Shown: one piece after another, positions 25,998 through 34,607 of the stretch
Position numbering within the stretch: the first letter of the stretch is position 1
Layout of the letters: each line of letters begins with the position of its first letter
From: Alcaligenes parafaecalis
Lineage (GTDB): Bacteria > Pseudomonadota > Gammaproteobacteria > Burkholderiales > Burkholderiaceae_B
Assembly (NCBI RefSeq): GCF_026344135.1
Contig: NZ_JAPKNA010000004.1
Location: 310,001-374,000, forward strand
Reading direction: 5' to 3'
DNA length: 64,000 nt
The notes under the pieces: model-generated
Databases searched by the model: none
Told to the model about the DNA's origin: nothing
The model's input: the letters and a program-made list of their open reading frames with translations, nothing else
Program-made: the position numbers and the translations under genes

Positions 25998-26415
25998 TTA
26001 TGCGGGCGGCAGAATCACATCCCAATAGCCGTACAGTTCCAGACCTGCACCACGGGCGACGCTGGCCGAGGCCAGGTTATCCCCTTGAAAGCGGTATTGC
26101 GGCTCCCAGCCTTGCTGCAAAGCGCAATGGCACATGGCCTGAACCGTAGAACGGGCGTACCCCCGGCCACGCTTGTCGGCACGCGTCAGCACACCAAGAT
26201 CAGCCAGACCAAACTCGTCCTCGTCCCAGGCATACATGCTGGCCGGGACGCTGCAAGACCATGCCTGCTTCGCCCTCATCCAGGCTGTCGTCAACACGCA
26301 GCACCAGCTCTGCACTGCTGCTGTAGGGAATGCCGCGTGCAAAGCGGGTTTCCCAATAGTGGCTGACCTTGGGAGAAAACACGCTTTGTTCGGAAGAAGT
26401 GGAAGTAACCATCAT
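25998..26415 (-). pseudogene. GNAT-family acetyltransferase, split by a frameshift
   Basis: Two overlapping frames together read as one GNAT protein. The first (from an ATG at 26415) runs ETRFARGIPYSSSAELV to GMVLQRP, then loses sense. The second resumes with ASMYAWDEDEF and holds the acetyl-CoA loop RADKRGRGYARSTV and the C-terminal RFQGDNLASASVARGAGLEL. Removing one C from CGTCCCGGCC (near 26250) restores a continuous protein of about 139 residues. It is either a recent pseudogene or an assembly error. The acetylated substrate is unknown. Confidence 0.8.
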
Positions 26416-26540
26416 TGAACTCACTCAAAAATACGTAGCCCATCAGCCAATTCACGATAGTGAGCTGGCCGATCTTTGATGCGAGGAGAAGCAAGCGGAT
26501 GGGGTTGACGCACTTGCCCGTCTACACAGACCCGTCGGGT

Positions 26541-27311
26541 TTAAAAAAACTCATCCAGAAGGCAGAAGAAAGCGATGCGCTCGGCATCCATTTCCACGCC
26601 GTACAGAGCAAAGAAAGGCGCCAGCCATTCCTTGCCCAAATTCCGTTCTATGCTGCGCGCCGTCAGCGCCAGATCCTGAAAACGATCCGCCACGCCCAGG
26701 CGTCCGCAGTCGATAAAGCCACTGAGCAGCCCTTGATGCACCATGAAGTTGGGCAAACAAGCATCACCATGGGTGACCACCAGATCTTCCTGCGTGGGAC
26801 GGCTGGCATACAGCTCCTCCAGCAGGCTTTGAACCGGCATGCCCTGGCGTTCATCGTCAAAGTCTTCTTCATCAATCAGGCCCGCTTTCGCTCGTGCACT
26901 GGCATCGGCCAGACGGTGCTCCAGGCGGTGATCGAAGGGGCAAGATTCAAGAGGCAAGCGGTGCAGACTTTGCAAGGACGAAGCCAACAACTCCACCGTA
27001 TGCTGGGGAGACAAGCCTTCTGTACAGGCCAGATCGCGCCCTGGAACAGCGCTCATCAGAAGCCAATGGCGGCCATCTGCGACCAGTGTGTCCAGCACGT
27101 CGGGACAAGGCAGACCTTGCGTGTGCATCCAGCGCAAGCGCTCGATTTCATCGGGTAGCTCGGCCAAGGGCAGATCATCCTCTGCCTTCACAAACTGGCA
27201 GGAACCATCCGGCCAGTCCAGACGCCAGACGTCAGCCCCGGATTCCCCTATGGTTTGACGTTGCACCTTGGCGGCAGCCAGCCGGGTTTGCCAGGCAGCA
27301 GGGAAACTCAT
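26541..27311 (-). CDS. APH(3')-II-like aminoglycoside O-phosphotransferase
   Basis: A 256-residue kinase strongly resembling APH(3')-II (neo) from end to end. It has the nucleotide lysine Lys42 (FVK), FDHRLEHRL, the catalytic loop HGDACLPN (Asp183, Asn188), the metal Asp201 in GFIDCGRLGVADR, and the C terminus LLDEFF. Members phosphorylate the 3'-OH of kanamycin or neomycin-type aminoglycosides. No transposon flanks it and its composition matches its neighbours, so it looks like a resident chromosomal gene. Whether it gives resistance cannot be told from sequence. ATG at 27311; a TTG lies 6 bases earlier. Confidence 0.9.
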   Translation of the reverse strand: MSFPAAWQTRLAAAKVQRQTIGESGADVWRLDWPDGSCQFVKAEDDLPLAELPDEIERLRWMHTQGLPCPDVLDTLVADGRHWLLMSAVPGRDLACTEGLSPQHTVELLASSLQSLHRLPLESCPFDHRLEHRLADASARAKAGLIDEEDFDDERQGMPVQSLLEELYASRPTQEDLVVTHGDACLPNFMVHQGLLSGFIDCGRLGVADRFQDLALTARSIERNLGKEWLAPFFALYGVEMDAERIAFFCLLDEFF

Positions 27312-27391
27312 ACTCAAAAACCTTGCTAAAAACAGTCGCTAAAAGACGGGGGAAAGAATCAAACCGAAAGCCTCAGACCATGCGATGCACA

Positions 27392-27826
27392 TCAGGCCTG
27401 ATACTGCAGATGAATCAGCGGATAAGGCTTGCCCTGATCATCCACAGGCGAGCGTCCAATACGCTTGAAGCCCATTTTTTCGTAAAAGCCCACGGCTTGC
27501 CCATTCTGTTCATTCACATCGGTGGTCATGGTGGGATGCAGGCTCAAGCCGTGCAGCACCAAAGCCTTGCCCACACCCGTTCCCCGGCTGTCCGGGTCCA
27601 CAAACAAGGCCTGCATATGGCCTTCATCAATCAGCATGAAAGCCAGCGGGTAGTCCGCTTCGTCCACCGCCAGCCACAAGCTGGCCTGAGGCAAAAAGCC
27701 ACATACCAGTTCATCAATTCCCTGACGATCCTGAGCGGATAAAAAATCGTGCGTGGCATCAACGGCCTTGCGCCAGATTTCAACAGCACGTTGCCCGTCC
27801 TCCGGGCGCGAATGGCGAATATTCAT
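27392..27826 (-). CDS. yjaB: YjaB-like GNAT N-acetyltransferase
   Basis: A 144-residue acetyltransferase very close to E. coli YjaB in plan: DATHDFLSAQDR near the start, then PDSRGTGVGKALV as the acetyl-CoA loop, then NEQNGQAVGFYEKMGFKRIG and DDQGKPYPLIHL at the end. The physiological substrate is not known. Two ATG codons are adjacent and the second is used here. It lies upstream of the APH-like gene and may be co-transcribed with it. Confidence 0.9.
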   Translation of the reverse strand: MNIRHSRPEDGQRAVEIWRKAVDATHDFLSAQDRQGIDELVCGFLPQASLWLAVDEADYPLAFMLIDEGHMQALFVDPDSRGTGVGKALVLHGLSLHPTMTTDVNEQNGQAVGFYEKMGFKRIGRSPVDDQGKPYPLIHLQYQA

Positions 27827-27895
27827 CATCTTTCCCTTTTAGGGTTTCACAGGTTTTTTTAGCAGGAGGGTCACTCCCGACAAAGCAGCCTGGAG

Positions 27896-28510
27896 TTACA
27901 GCAGACCTTGGGACTCGAAAATCTTCCGGTAAATATCTCGAACCACTGCCTGCTTTCGCTGGTTGTAGTCCCGTACGCTATCAGCTCCCTCTTTGGCCTG
28001 CATTTTGGCCTGGGCATAACGCTGCAAATCCTCAGGATGCGTACTGAGCCAATCCCGAAACAGGATATGGCGAATATGCTCGGGGCAATCCGGACCAAAC
28101 ACATGCAAGTTCACTCGTGGGTCTTCCTGACGCAGCATACGGTGCTGATACCAGGAGCGCTCGCGTATGCTCAACTCATAGCCCAAGGCCTCCAAGGCAG
28201 GCACATAGTCGTCTTCCTGCTGCGGGTCGGCCACCAGCACATCAATATCAATGACTGGTTTGGCGGGCAGGCCAATCACGGCGGTCGAACCCACATGTGC
28301 AATGGTCAAGGCCTTATTGCCCAGTGCCTCCAGGATTTCCTGGCTCAAGCGCTGATACAACACAGGCCAGTTCGCATCGTAGGCCTGAACCTCGATCAGC
28401 TCTGCTTTAGGCTGGCCGGCCACCCAAGGGTTCTCGGCGGGATCACCATCCTCAAAGGTGGTGATTTTGCTTAATGCCGATGCAGACACGGCCATGTACT
28501 CGCTGGTCAC
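27896..28510 (-). CDS. GrpB/UPF0157 family nucleotidyltransferase-fold protein
   Basis: A 204-residue protein with the family core IEVQAYDANWP, AHVGSTAVIGLPAKPVIDID and FRDWLSTHPEDLQRYAQAK. The GS...D.D arrangement matches the nucleotidyltransferase fold, and the family is often annotated near dephospho-CoA kinase. The function is not established. It starts with GTG at 28510, with GGAGA upstream. About 30 N-terminal residues precede the conserved core. Confidence 0.85.
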   Translation of the reverse strand: MTSEYMAVSASALSKITTFEDGDPAENPWVAGQPKAELIEVQAYDANWPVLYQRLSQEILEALGNKALTIAHVGSTAVIGLPAKPVIDIDVLVADPQQEDDYVPALEALGYELSIRERSWYQHRMLRQEDPRVNLHVFGPDCPEHIRHILFRDWLSTHPEDLQRYAQAKMQAKEGADSVRDYNQRKQAVVRDIYRKIFESQGLL

Positions 28511-28559
28511 AAAAGGTCTCCTTGATACTGCTTTGTGTTCACTATTTCCGGCACTTCGG

Positions 28560-30338
28560 TCACGTGGACTGACCGGACTTCAGGAGCTGGGCGTATACGC
28601 CATCCAGTGCGACCAGCTCCTGGTGACTGCCCTGCTCAACCAGCCTGCCTGACTTGAGCACAAACACGCGGTCAGCATGGCGCACGGAGGACAGGCGGTG
28701 CGCAATCGAAATAACGGTACGGGTTTCCGCCATCTTGGCCAGCGCGGCTGACATGGCATTTTCCGTCGTGTTATCCAGGGCACTGGTGGCCTCGTCCAGC
28801 AACAGGACGGGCGGGTTGCGCAAGATCGTCCGGGCCAGGGCCAGACGTTGCTTTTCGCCCCCTGAAAAACGATACCCTCGCTCGCCCACGGTAGTGGCAT
28901 AGCCCTGCGGCAAGGACATGATGAAGTCGTGAATCTGCGCGGTTTTAGCCGCCGCCAACAGTTCCTCATCACTAGCCTCAGGCCGTGCAAAACGCAGATT
29001 CTCCGCAATGCTGGCATTCAGCAAAAAGGGCTCCTGATTCACCACGCCCAGAACACTGGCCAACTGCTCGAAACTCATCTGGCGCAGATCAATACCATCA
29101 ATCGTAATACTGCCCTGATTGGGGTCGGCCAAACGCGCCAGCAAATAACCCAAGGTCGTTTTACCCGCTCCCGTCGGTCCCACAATGGCGACATGACTGC
29201 CCGCAGGAATATCCATAGTGATGTCGGACAGCGTCGCTGTCTCGGACTGATAGCGGTAGCTAACGCCTTCCAGCCGCACGTGACCACGCGGCCCCGTCGA
29301 TGGAAAGGGGCTGGGCTGCGCAGGTTCCGTCAATTCAGGACGCGTATCCATGTACTCGAAAATTCGAGTGAACAAGGCACGCGTTGTACGCAGTTGCACC
29401 CCGCTTTGCAGCAAATCTTCCAGTGGCCACATCAACTGTTCCTGCAAAGCGATCAAGGCCACCAGGGTACCGATGGTCACCGGAACACCTTGCCCGATCA
29501 ACCAGCCACCCAGCAACAGGGTCAGGGCTGGCAAGGCACCCAGCAGCAGATAGATCAGGGACCATTGCCATTCCCCAGCCGTATGCGCGCGCACTTCCAG
29601 GCGTGCCACTTCGGACGAAACCTGGGCAAAGCGTCGCGTCAGAAAACCGCCTTGCGCCAGGGTGCGCGACAAAATAATGCCCGGGGCCGACAAGGTTTCC
29701 TGCACGGTCGCCGCCATATCCGCATGACCGGCTTGCTGATCGTGCGTCAGACGCTCGCGCAGTTCTCCGACCTTATTGCTTAACCAGACCGAAGGAGGCA
29801 ACACCGCAAAAGAAAACAGGGCCAGTCGCCAGTCCAGCAACAGCATGGCAATAGCCGTCGTTGCCACCACGCTGAAATTGCGCGCCAGGTCCGTGGCTGT
29901 GTTGCTGACTACCGCCTGCAAACCACCAATATCATTCGCGATACGGGACTGGATTTCCCCCGTACGGGTACGAATGAAAAAACCCAGCGACAGGCTCTGC
30001 AAGTGGCTATACAAACCGACCCGCAAATCGTGCATGATGGCCTGCCCGATCTTGGTGGACAGAACGGTTTGCAGCACACTGATGCACGCGGCCAGAACGC
30101 TGATTCCCAGCAGGCCCAGCACCAGCCACACCAGCAAGCCAAAGTCCTGCTGCGGCAAGGCGATGTCGATAATATCGCGCAGCAAAAAGGGCGACACCAC
30201 CCCGGTCATCGCACCAAAGGCAATCAACAAACCCACCAGCAGCAAGCGCAGGCGCCAAGGTTTGAACAGTCTCAAAATCCGGCCTACGGAGGTATGGCGG
30301 GAAGACAGCGTTTTGTAATCGGTATCGATTTCCATCAT
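28560..30338 (-). CDS. ABC exporter, fused membrane and ATPase domains (multidrug/lipid type)
   Basis: A 592-residue half-transporter that should work as a dimer. Residues 25-320 hold six transmembrane helices and about 350-590 the ATPase. Walker A is GPTGAGKTT, the signature FSGGEKQRLALARTI, Walker B VLLLDEATSALD, and the H-loop IAHRLS. Such exporters move drugs, lipids or peptides outwards. A TetR regulator lies immediately upstream on the same strand, separated by about 30 bp, so the two probably share the autoregulated promoter at about 30982-31010. Confidence 0.92.
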   Translation of the reverse strand: MMEIDTDYKTLSSRHTSVGRILRLFKPWRLRLLLVGLLIAFGAMTGVVSPFLLRDIIDIALPQQDFGLLVWLVLGLLGISVLAACISVLQTVLSTKIGQAIMHDLRVGLYSHLQSLSLGFFIRTRTGEIQSRIANDIGGLQAVVSNTATDLARNFSVVATTAIAMLLLDWRLALFSFAVLPPSVWLSNKVGELRERLTHDQQAGHADMAATVQETLSAPGIILSRTLAQGGFLTRRFAQVSSEVARLEVRAHTAGEWQWSLIYLLLGALPALTLLLGGWLIGQGVPVTIGTLVALIALQEQLMWPLEDLLQSGVQLRTTRALFTRIFEYMDTRPELTEPAQPSPFPSTGPRGHVRLEGVSYRYQSETATLSDITMDIPAGSHVAIVGPTGAGKTTLGYLLARLADPNQGSITIDGIDLRQMSFEQLASVLGVVNQEPFLLNASIAENLRFARPEASDEELLAAAKTAQIHDFIMSLPQGYATTVGERGYRFSGGEKQRLALARTILRNPPVLLLDEATSALDNTTENAMSAALAKMAETRTVISIAHRLSSVRHADRVFVLKSGRLVEQGSHQELVALDGVYAQLLKSGQST

Positions 30339-30371
30339 CAAACAACTAAGAAGTGGGCCGACGCGTTCAGC

Positions 30372-30941
30372 TTAGGTCAGCCGGGTTTCCAGAAAAAATA
30401 AATGCCGTAAATGTTGCTCGGCTTGCTCCGCACTCAAATCCGTCGAGTCCGTCAGCAACATATTGGCCAGACCGTCGTACAGCGCAGACAACCGCAACGC
30501 AATGCCGTCCGGGTCGGACGCTTGCCACAGTCCTTGTTCGGCACCTTGGCGCAGATAGCCTGCCATTTGTTCCAGCATTCGGCTTTGCACCCGTGTAATC
30601 ACCACGGCCAAGGCCGCATCGGTTTTAGCCAGGTCGGTGGCATCCAGCCACAGGAACCAGTAAATGCGATTGCTCTGGTCAAAAGCCGTGCGTAAATAGT
30701 TTTCCATCAGGGCCTCTGGCCCCAGAGCCTGCTCGGCATCCTGCTCGATCAGACGATCAAAAATCTCGCCCCAGGCCTCGGCCCGTAATTCGGACCAGCG
30801 AAAGTAATGGTTCAACAGCCCACGGCCTACACCAGCCCGTTCCGTCACCATGCGCGTGGTGGCAGCACGCACCCCCACTTCCAGCAGGATCTCGACGGCA
30901 GCCTGTCGAATTCGTGTCGCACTGTCTTCTTTTTCACTCAT
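30372..30941 (-). CDS. TetR-family repressor of the ABC exporter and the divergent DUF418 gene
   Basis: A 189-residue regulator. The N-terminal helix-turn-helix reads TRMVTERAGVGRGLLNHYF (about 28-46), followed by an all-helical ligand-binding domain of BetI-like layout. It is divergent from the DUF418 gene. Two copies of a TTGARC-N4-GCTCAA palindrome lie in the 78-bp gap, each inside the spacer of one of two opposed promoters. The inducer is unknown, probably a substrate of the exporter. Confidence 0.92.
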   Translation of the reverse strand: MSEKEDSATRIRQAAVEILLEVGVRAATTRMVTERAGVGRGLLNHYFRWSELRAEAWGEIFDRLIEQDAEQALGPEALMENYLRTAFDQSNRIYWFLWLDATDLAKTDAALAVVITRVQSRMLEQMAGYLRQGAEQGLWQASDPDGIALRLSALYDGLANMLLTDSTDLSAEQAEQHLRHLFFLETRLT

Positions 30942-30956
30942 CCCTTTCCCTTTCTA

Positions 30957-31010
30957 TTGACACATTGAGCAAGCGCTCAATATTATGGCATTGAACAAGC
31001 GCTCAATCAA
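30957..31010. promoter_or_regulatory. Divergent promoters with paired TetR operators
   Basis: Plus strand: TTGACA (30957-30962), an 18-bp spacer, TATTAT (30981-30986), driving the DUF418 gene. Minus strand: TTGATT (31010-31005), a 17-bp spacer, CATAAT (30987-30982), driving tetR. Operator 1, TTGAGCAAGCGCTCAA (30965-30980), fills the plus spacer. Operator 2, TTGAACAAGCGCTCAA (30991-31006), fills the minus spacer. The two -10 elements overlap, so one bound repressor pair would silence both directions. Confidence 0.85.
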
Positions 31011-31019
31011 TAAACATCC

Positions 31020-32123
31020 ATGTCTTCAGCTACTCGCAACTCCTCCATCGACCTGATTCGCACCGCCGCCCTGATCGGTATCTGTGTGGTGAACATCCCC
31101 TATCTGGCACTGACAGACAGTGACCCGACGGCGACCTCACCCGCGTATGACCATGCGGCCGCGTTCCTGATCGAATTCCTGTTTCAGGGCAAATTCTTTC
31201 TCTTGTTCTCGCTGATTTTTGGCTGGGGCATTGAAATCCAGGCTCGCTCTGCCCAGCGTGCCGGAGTGGCTTTAAGCAGCCGCTATTTTCGACGTCTGAC
31301 CGGCCTGGCCTTGCTGGGTTGCCTTCACGCGACACTGGTTTTTACCGGTGACATTCTGCTGCTCTACGCGGTCCTGGGCCTGTTGATCTGGCCACTACGA
31401 AACCTCTCGCCTCGCGGGTTGCTTAAGGTAGCCTTGTTGATGGTGGTGGTGGAAATACTCAGCATAGCCCTGATCGTTTTCCTCTTGTCCGGCGCCGAAG
31501 AAGCTGCCCCTACTTACGCTCTGGGTGGCGCCTTTTCCGAAGCCACCCTGGCCCGCCTGGACGAATGGCCTGAGTCTTTTGCCTTTCTATTCTTGTATCA
31601 AGGCCCGCTAGCCTTTGGGGCCATGCTGATGGGCCTGGCGGCTGCCAAAAGCAAATTTTTTGACGCTAATAGCGCTGGACAGCAAAAACTGGGACGCGCC
31701 CTGCCCTGGCTCTTGCCGCTGGCTCTGGCCATCAACCTCTTTAGCGCCAGCGTGTCCAACGACGAGAATCTGATGGGCTTGGTGGGTCTTTTCAGCATCG
31801 CAATCGGCGCACCCTTGCTGTCGACTGTCTATCTGTACCTGTTGCTGCGTTGCGGACAATGGTTCAGCCTGCCCAATGTGCTGATTGAAGCAGGCCGCAA
31901 TTCGCTTAGCGCCTACGTCAGCCAGGGCATTTTGGCAGGGCTGATCTTCAGCAGTTATGGTTTGGACTTGTTTGATTCCTTTGGCAATGCGGCGCTGTTG
32001 CTGATCGCCATCGCACTGGCCCTATTTGCCATGAGCCTGACAGGCCTGATCGCCCAACAATGGGGCCGTGGCCCGCTGGAAGCCGTGCTCAGACGCATTA
32101 CCTACGGCCCCAAACGCGCCTGA
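31020..32123 (+). CDS. DUF418-family inner-membrane protein
   Basis: A 367-residue protein with about nine to ten hydrophobic segments. It has the family features IDLIRTAALIGICVVN at the N terminus, GRNSLSAYVSQGI in the C-terminal DUF418 region, and a basic end (RRITYGPKRA). Functions of this family are unknown; some members sit beside transporters or regulators. Here it is controlled with the TetR/ABC exporter pair from a shared divergent promoter, which suggests a role in the same stress or export response. Confidence 0.88.
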   Translation: MSSATRNSSIDLIRTAALIGICVVNIPYLALTDSDPTATSPAYDHAAAFLIEFLFQGKFFLLFSLIFGWGIEIQARSAQRAGVALSSRYFRRLTGLALLGCLHATLVFTGDILLLYAVLGLLIWPLRNLSPRGLLKVALLMVVVEILSIALIVFLLSGAEEAAPTYALGGAFSEATLARLDEWPESFAFLFLYQGPLAFGAMLMGLAAAKSKFFDANSAGQQKLGRALPWLLPLALAINLFSASVSNDENLMGLVGLFSIAIGAPLLSTVYLYLLLRCGQWFSLPNVLIEAGRNSLSAYVSQGILAGLIFSSYGLDLFDSFGNAALLLIAIALALFAMSLTGLIAQQWGRGPLEAVLRRITYGPKRA

Positions 32124-32137
32124 GCGAGAAACGGAGC

Positions 32138-33058
32138 CTAGCGTTGCTCAAACAAATCGGAAATCGCCGTGCGCAGCCAACGCACACCTTCATCCTGTCG
32201 ACTGCGCTCGTGCCAATGAACACGCACATCAAAACTGGGCAAAGCCAGCGGCGTAGGCACAATCCGCAGCGCAGCAGGGGCTTGAAAAGACAGCACAGCC
32301 ACATTGGGCACGGTCAGCAAATAATTGCTGTTGACCAGAATCTGTTCGGCCGCCAAGTAATGCGGAATGGTCAGGCTGATATTGCGGCGCATATCCAGAG
32401 CACGCAGGGCATTTTCCACCAGAGAATGCCCACTGCTGGTGGCATCAATCGCCAAATGATCTGCCGCCACAAAGGCGGCCAGGTCCAGCTCGGTTTTAGC
32501 CAGTGGATGTCCTTTGCGCATGGCCGTCACATAGCGCTCGTGCCGAAATGCACGCGAATGCACCCGGCCTTTAATCATGGGCAAAGACCCAATCGCCACA
32601 TCAATCTCACCCGAACTCAAGCCGCTTTCCAGCGCTTCCCAGCCCAGGTTCTTGACCACCAGACGAATACCCGGCGCATGTTTGGCCACAAAGTTGTTCA
32701 GACCGGGCAAAAAGACCAACTGGCCAATGTCCGTCATATGGACTTTAAAAACGCGCGTAGACTGAGCAGGATTGAAGCCCTGGGTCTGGGTCAGCGCAAT
32801 ACCTACCTCTTCCAGCAAGGGTTGCAGCTTTTCCCGCAGGGCAATGGCAATTTGCGTGGGCGCGACGCCATAGCGTGCCCGCACAAACAAAGGGTCGCCC
32901 AAAGCCTGCCGCCAACGCTGCACCATCAGGGAAATGGCAGACTGGCTGATCCCGATACGTAGCGCCGCCTGGCTCAGGTTCTGGCACTCACAGATCAGAC
33001 AGAAAGCGTGCAGCTCGGCCAGCGTCCAGTTATATGTTTTGTAAATATCAGATAGCAC
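32138..33058 (-). CDS. LysR-type regulator divergent from the aminotransferase gene
   Basis: A 306-residue LTTR with helix-turn-helix LSQAALRIGISQSAISLMVQ (about 29-48) and a C-terminal effector-binding domain. The start is GTG at 33058. It faces away from the class IV aminotransferase gene across 108 bp and probably controls it. The effector is unknown. Confidence 0.9.
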   Translation of the reverse strand: MLSDIYKTYNWTLAELHAFCLICECQNLSQAALRIGISQSAISLMVQRWRQALGDPLFVRARYGVAPTQIAIALREKLQPLLEEVGIALTQTQGFNPAQSTRVFKVHMTDIGQLVFLPGLNNFVAKHAPGIRLVVKNLGWEALESGLSSGEIDVAIGSLPMIKGRVHSRAFRHERYVTAMRKGHPLAKTELDLAAFVAADHLAIDATSSGHSLVENALRALDMRRNISLTIPHYLAAEQILVNSNYLLTVPNVAVLSFQAPAALRIVPTPLALPSFDVRVHWHERSRQDEGVRWLRTAISDLFEQR

Positions 33059-33166
33059 GCTGACACCACCTCAAGTCGTTTTTTGCTCTCTATTATGTGT
33101 GTTGGAAATAGTACAACGACATACCGAATTGCCACTACGCCGCAACAAAACTAGGAGGGAAGCCCG

Positions 33167-34009
33167 ATGAGTACCAATGAAATAACCTGGTCCAATGGCC
33201 AATGGAGCAGCACCAGCGCGCCCCTGATTGGCGCTACCGACCATGCTTTCTGGATGGCCACCACAGTCTTTGACGGCGCTCGTTCCATTCAAGGCCACAC
33301 CCCGGATCTGGACCTGCACTGTGAGCGTTTGAACCGTTCGGCCGTCACCCTGGGCATGGAGCCGGTGATGACGCCCGAGCAAACCGTAGACCTGGTGCGC
33401 GAGGGCCTGAAAAAGCTGTCCCACACCACGGACTACTACATCAAGCTGCTGTATTTCGCACCCGGTGGTTTCATCCAGCCCGATCCATCGACCAGCCAGT
33501 TGGCCATTCATATTTTTGAATCCCCCATGCCGGACGACAGCGGATTTAGCGCTACTTTCAGCGAATTTCTGCGCCCGGACCCCTCCATGGCACCTACCGA
33601 TGCCAAAGCGTCCTGCCTGTATCCCAACACTCAGCGCATTATGCGCGAGGCCAGCGCACGCGGCTTTGATAACGCCATCGTGCTGGATTCCAAAGGCAAG
33701 ATCGCCGAATTTGCCGTGGCCAATCTGTGGATTGTGCGTGACGGCGTGGTGCTGACGCCCGAGCTGAACGGCACCTTCCTGAACGGCATTACCCGCCGAC
33801 GCGTCATGCAACTGCTGCGTGACGACGGCATTGAAGTACGTGAAGCCAGCCTGACACCGCAAGACGTGCTGGATGCGGATGAAGTCTTTAGCACCGGCAA
33901 CTACGGCAAAGTCCTGCACTGCAATCGCATTGACGATCGCCACTACGCACGTGGCCCGATTGAAACCCGTGCCCACGAGCTGTACATGGCTTACACCGAA
34001 CGCAACTGA
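33167..34009 (+). CDS. Class IV aminotransferase (branched-chain aminotransferase-like)
   Basis: A 280-residue PLP enzyme. The Schiff-base lysine lies in DAKASCLYPN, and FDGARSIQGH, IAEFAVANLWIV and FLNGITRRRVMQLL match the fold-type IV family (BCAT, D-amino acid aminotransferase, ADC lyase). AGGAGG lies 8 bases before the ATG. It is probably co-transcribed with the small DUF1330 gene. The amino donor and substrate cannot be assigned from sequence. Confidence 0.9.
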   Translation: MSTNEITWSNGQWSSTSAPLIGATDHAFWMATTVFDGARSIQGHTPDLDLHCERLNRSAVTLGMEPVMTPEQTVDLVREGLKKLSHTTDYYIKLLYFAPGGFIQPDPSTSQLAIHIFESPMPDDSGFSATFSEFLRPDPSMAPTDAKASCLYPNTQRIMREASARGFDNAIVLDSKGKIAEFAVANLWIVRDGVVLTPELNGTFLNGITRRRVMQLLRDDGIEVREASLTPQDVLDADEVFSTGNYGKVLHCNRIDDRHYARGPIETRAHELYMAYTERN

Positions 34010-34026
34010 TTCACGGATATATCGCC

Positions 34027-34320
34027 ATGCCCGCTTACCTGATCGCCCGCGTACACGTCCATGACCCGGATACCTACGCCAACTACACGGCGCTGAGCCC
34101 CGCCATCATCAAGGCGCACGGTGGCCGTTTTCTGGCCCGCAGCCAGGCACCCATCACCCTGGAAGGCCCGGCCGACACACGCCGCACCGTCGTGGTGGAG
34201 TTTCCTGATGTGCCCCAGGCCCAGGCCTTTTATGAATCGGCCCAGTACCAGGCTGCCAAGGCTATCCGTGAACCTGCCTCGGAGGCGGAGTTCATCATCG
34301 TGCCGGGTTTTGAAGGCTAA
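34027..34320 (+). CDS. DUF1330 family small protein
   Basis: A 97-residue ferredoxin-like alpha/beta-barrel protein: MPAYLIARVHVHDPDTY at the start, the central GGRFLARS, then VVVEFPDVPQAQAFYES. DUF1330 proteins are widespread and lack a firmly assigned reaction. It lies 17 bp downstream of the aminotransferase, so it is probably in its operon. Confidence 0.9.
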   Translation: MPAYLIARVHVHDPDTYANYTALSPAIIKAHGGRFLARSQAPITLEGPADTRRTVVVEFPDVPQAQAFYESAQYQAAKAIREPASEAEFIIVPGFEG

Positions 34321-34386
34321 GCCCTGCTGACCCGCTGTCTGGCCTTGCAAACCCACCGGTTCGCGATGCCAGACAGGGCTCTTTAA
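34321..34386 (+). terminator. Possible terminator after the DUF1330 gene
   Basis: TGTCTGGC at 34335-34342 can pair with GCCAGACA further right (about 34368), and the right arm continues as GGGCT with CTTTAA following. The left arm is interrupted by about 9 unpaired bases, so this is a weak call. The remaining gap to 34607 holds only the -10 element noted separately. Confidence 0.4.
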
Positions 34387-34551
34387 GCTATAAACATCAA
34401 CAAATACGCCGCGACATCAAGGCGCTACCGTCACAACCCCCTGCAGGGTTGCGACAAAGCCCTCGCCCCTTTCCGTACCGCCCTGCTCCAGGCCTGGTTT
34501 TTCAGGAATTTCAAGCCGCCGGATACCTCTGTTGCGACTGCCCGCGATTTG

Positions 34552-34557
34552 TATAAT
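34552..34557 (+). promoter_or_regulatory. -10 element of the XRE-cupin regulator gene
   Basis: A perfect TATAAT lies 50 bases before the start codon. The matching -35 region is weak (TGTTGC at a 16-bp spacing), so the promoter may need help or be autoregulated. Confidence 0.5.
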
Positions 34558-34607
34558 GGGCGCTTCTTGCCACCTCGCTAACATCCTATAGCCCGGAAAC
34601 GCTCCCC

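Noticed and set aside
26541..27311. Transposon-borne neo gene
   Set aside because: No transposase, inverted terminal repeats or integron elements flank it, and the sequence is clearly diverged from neo.
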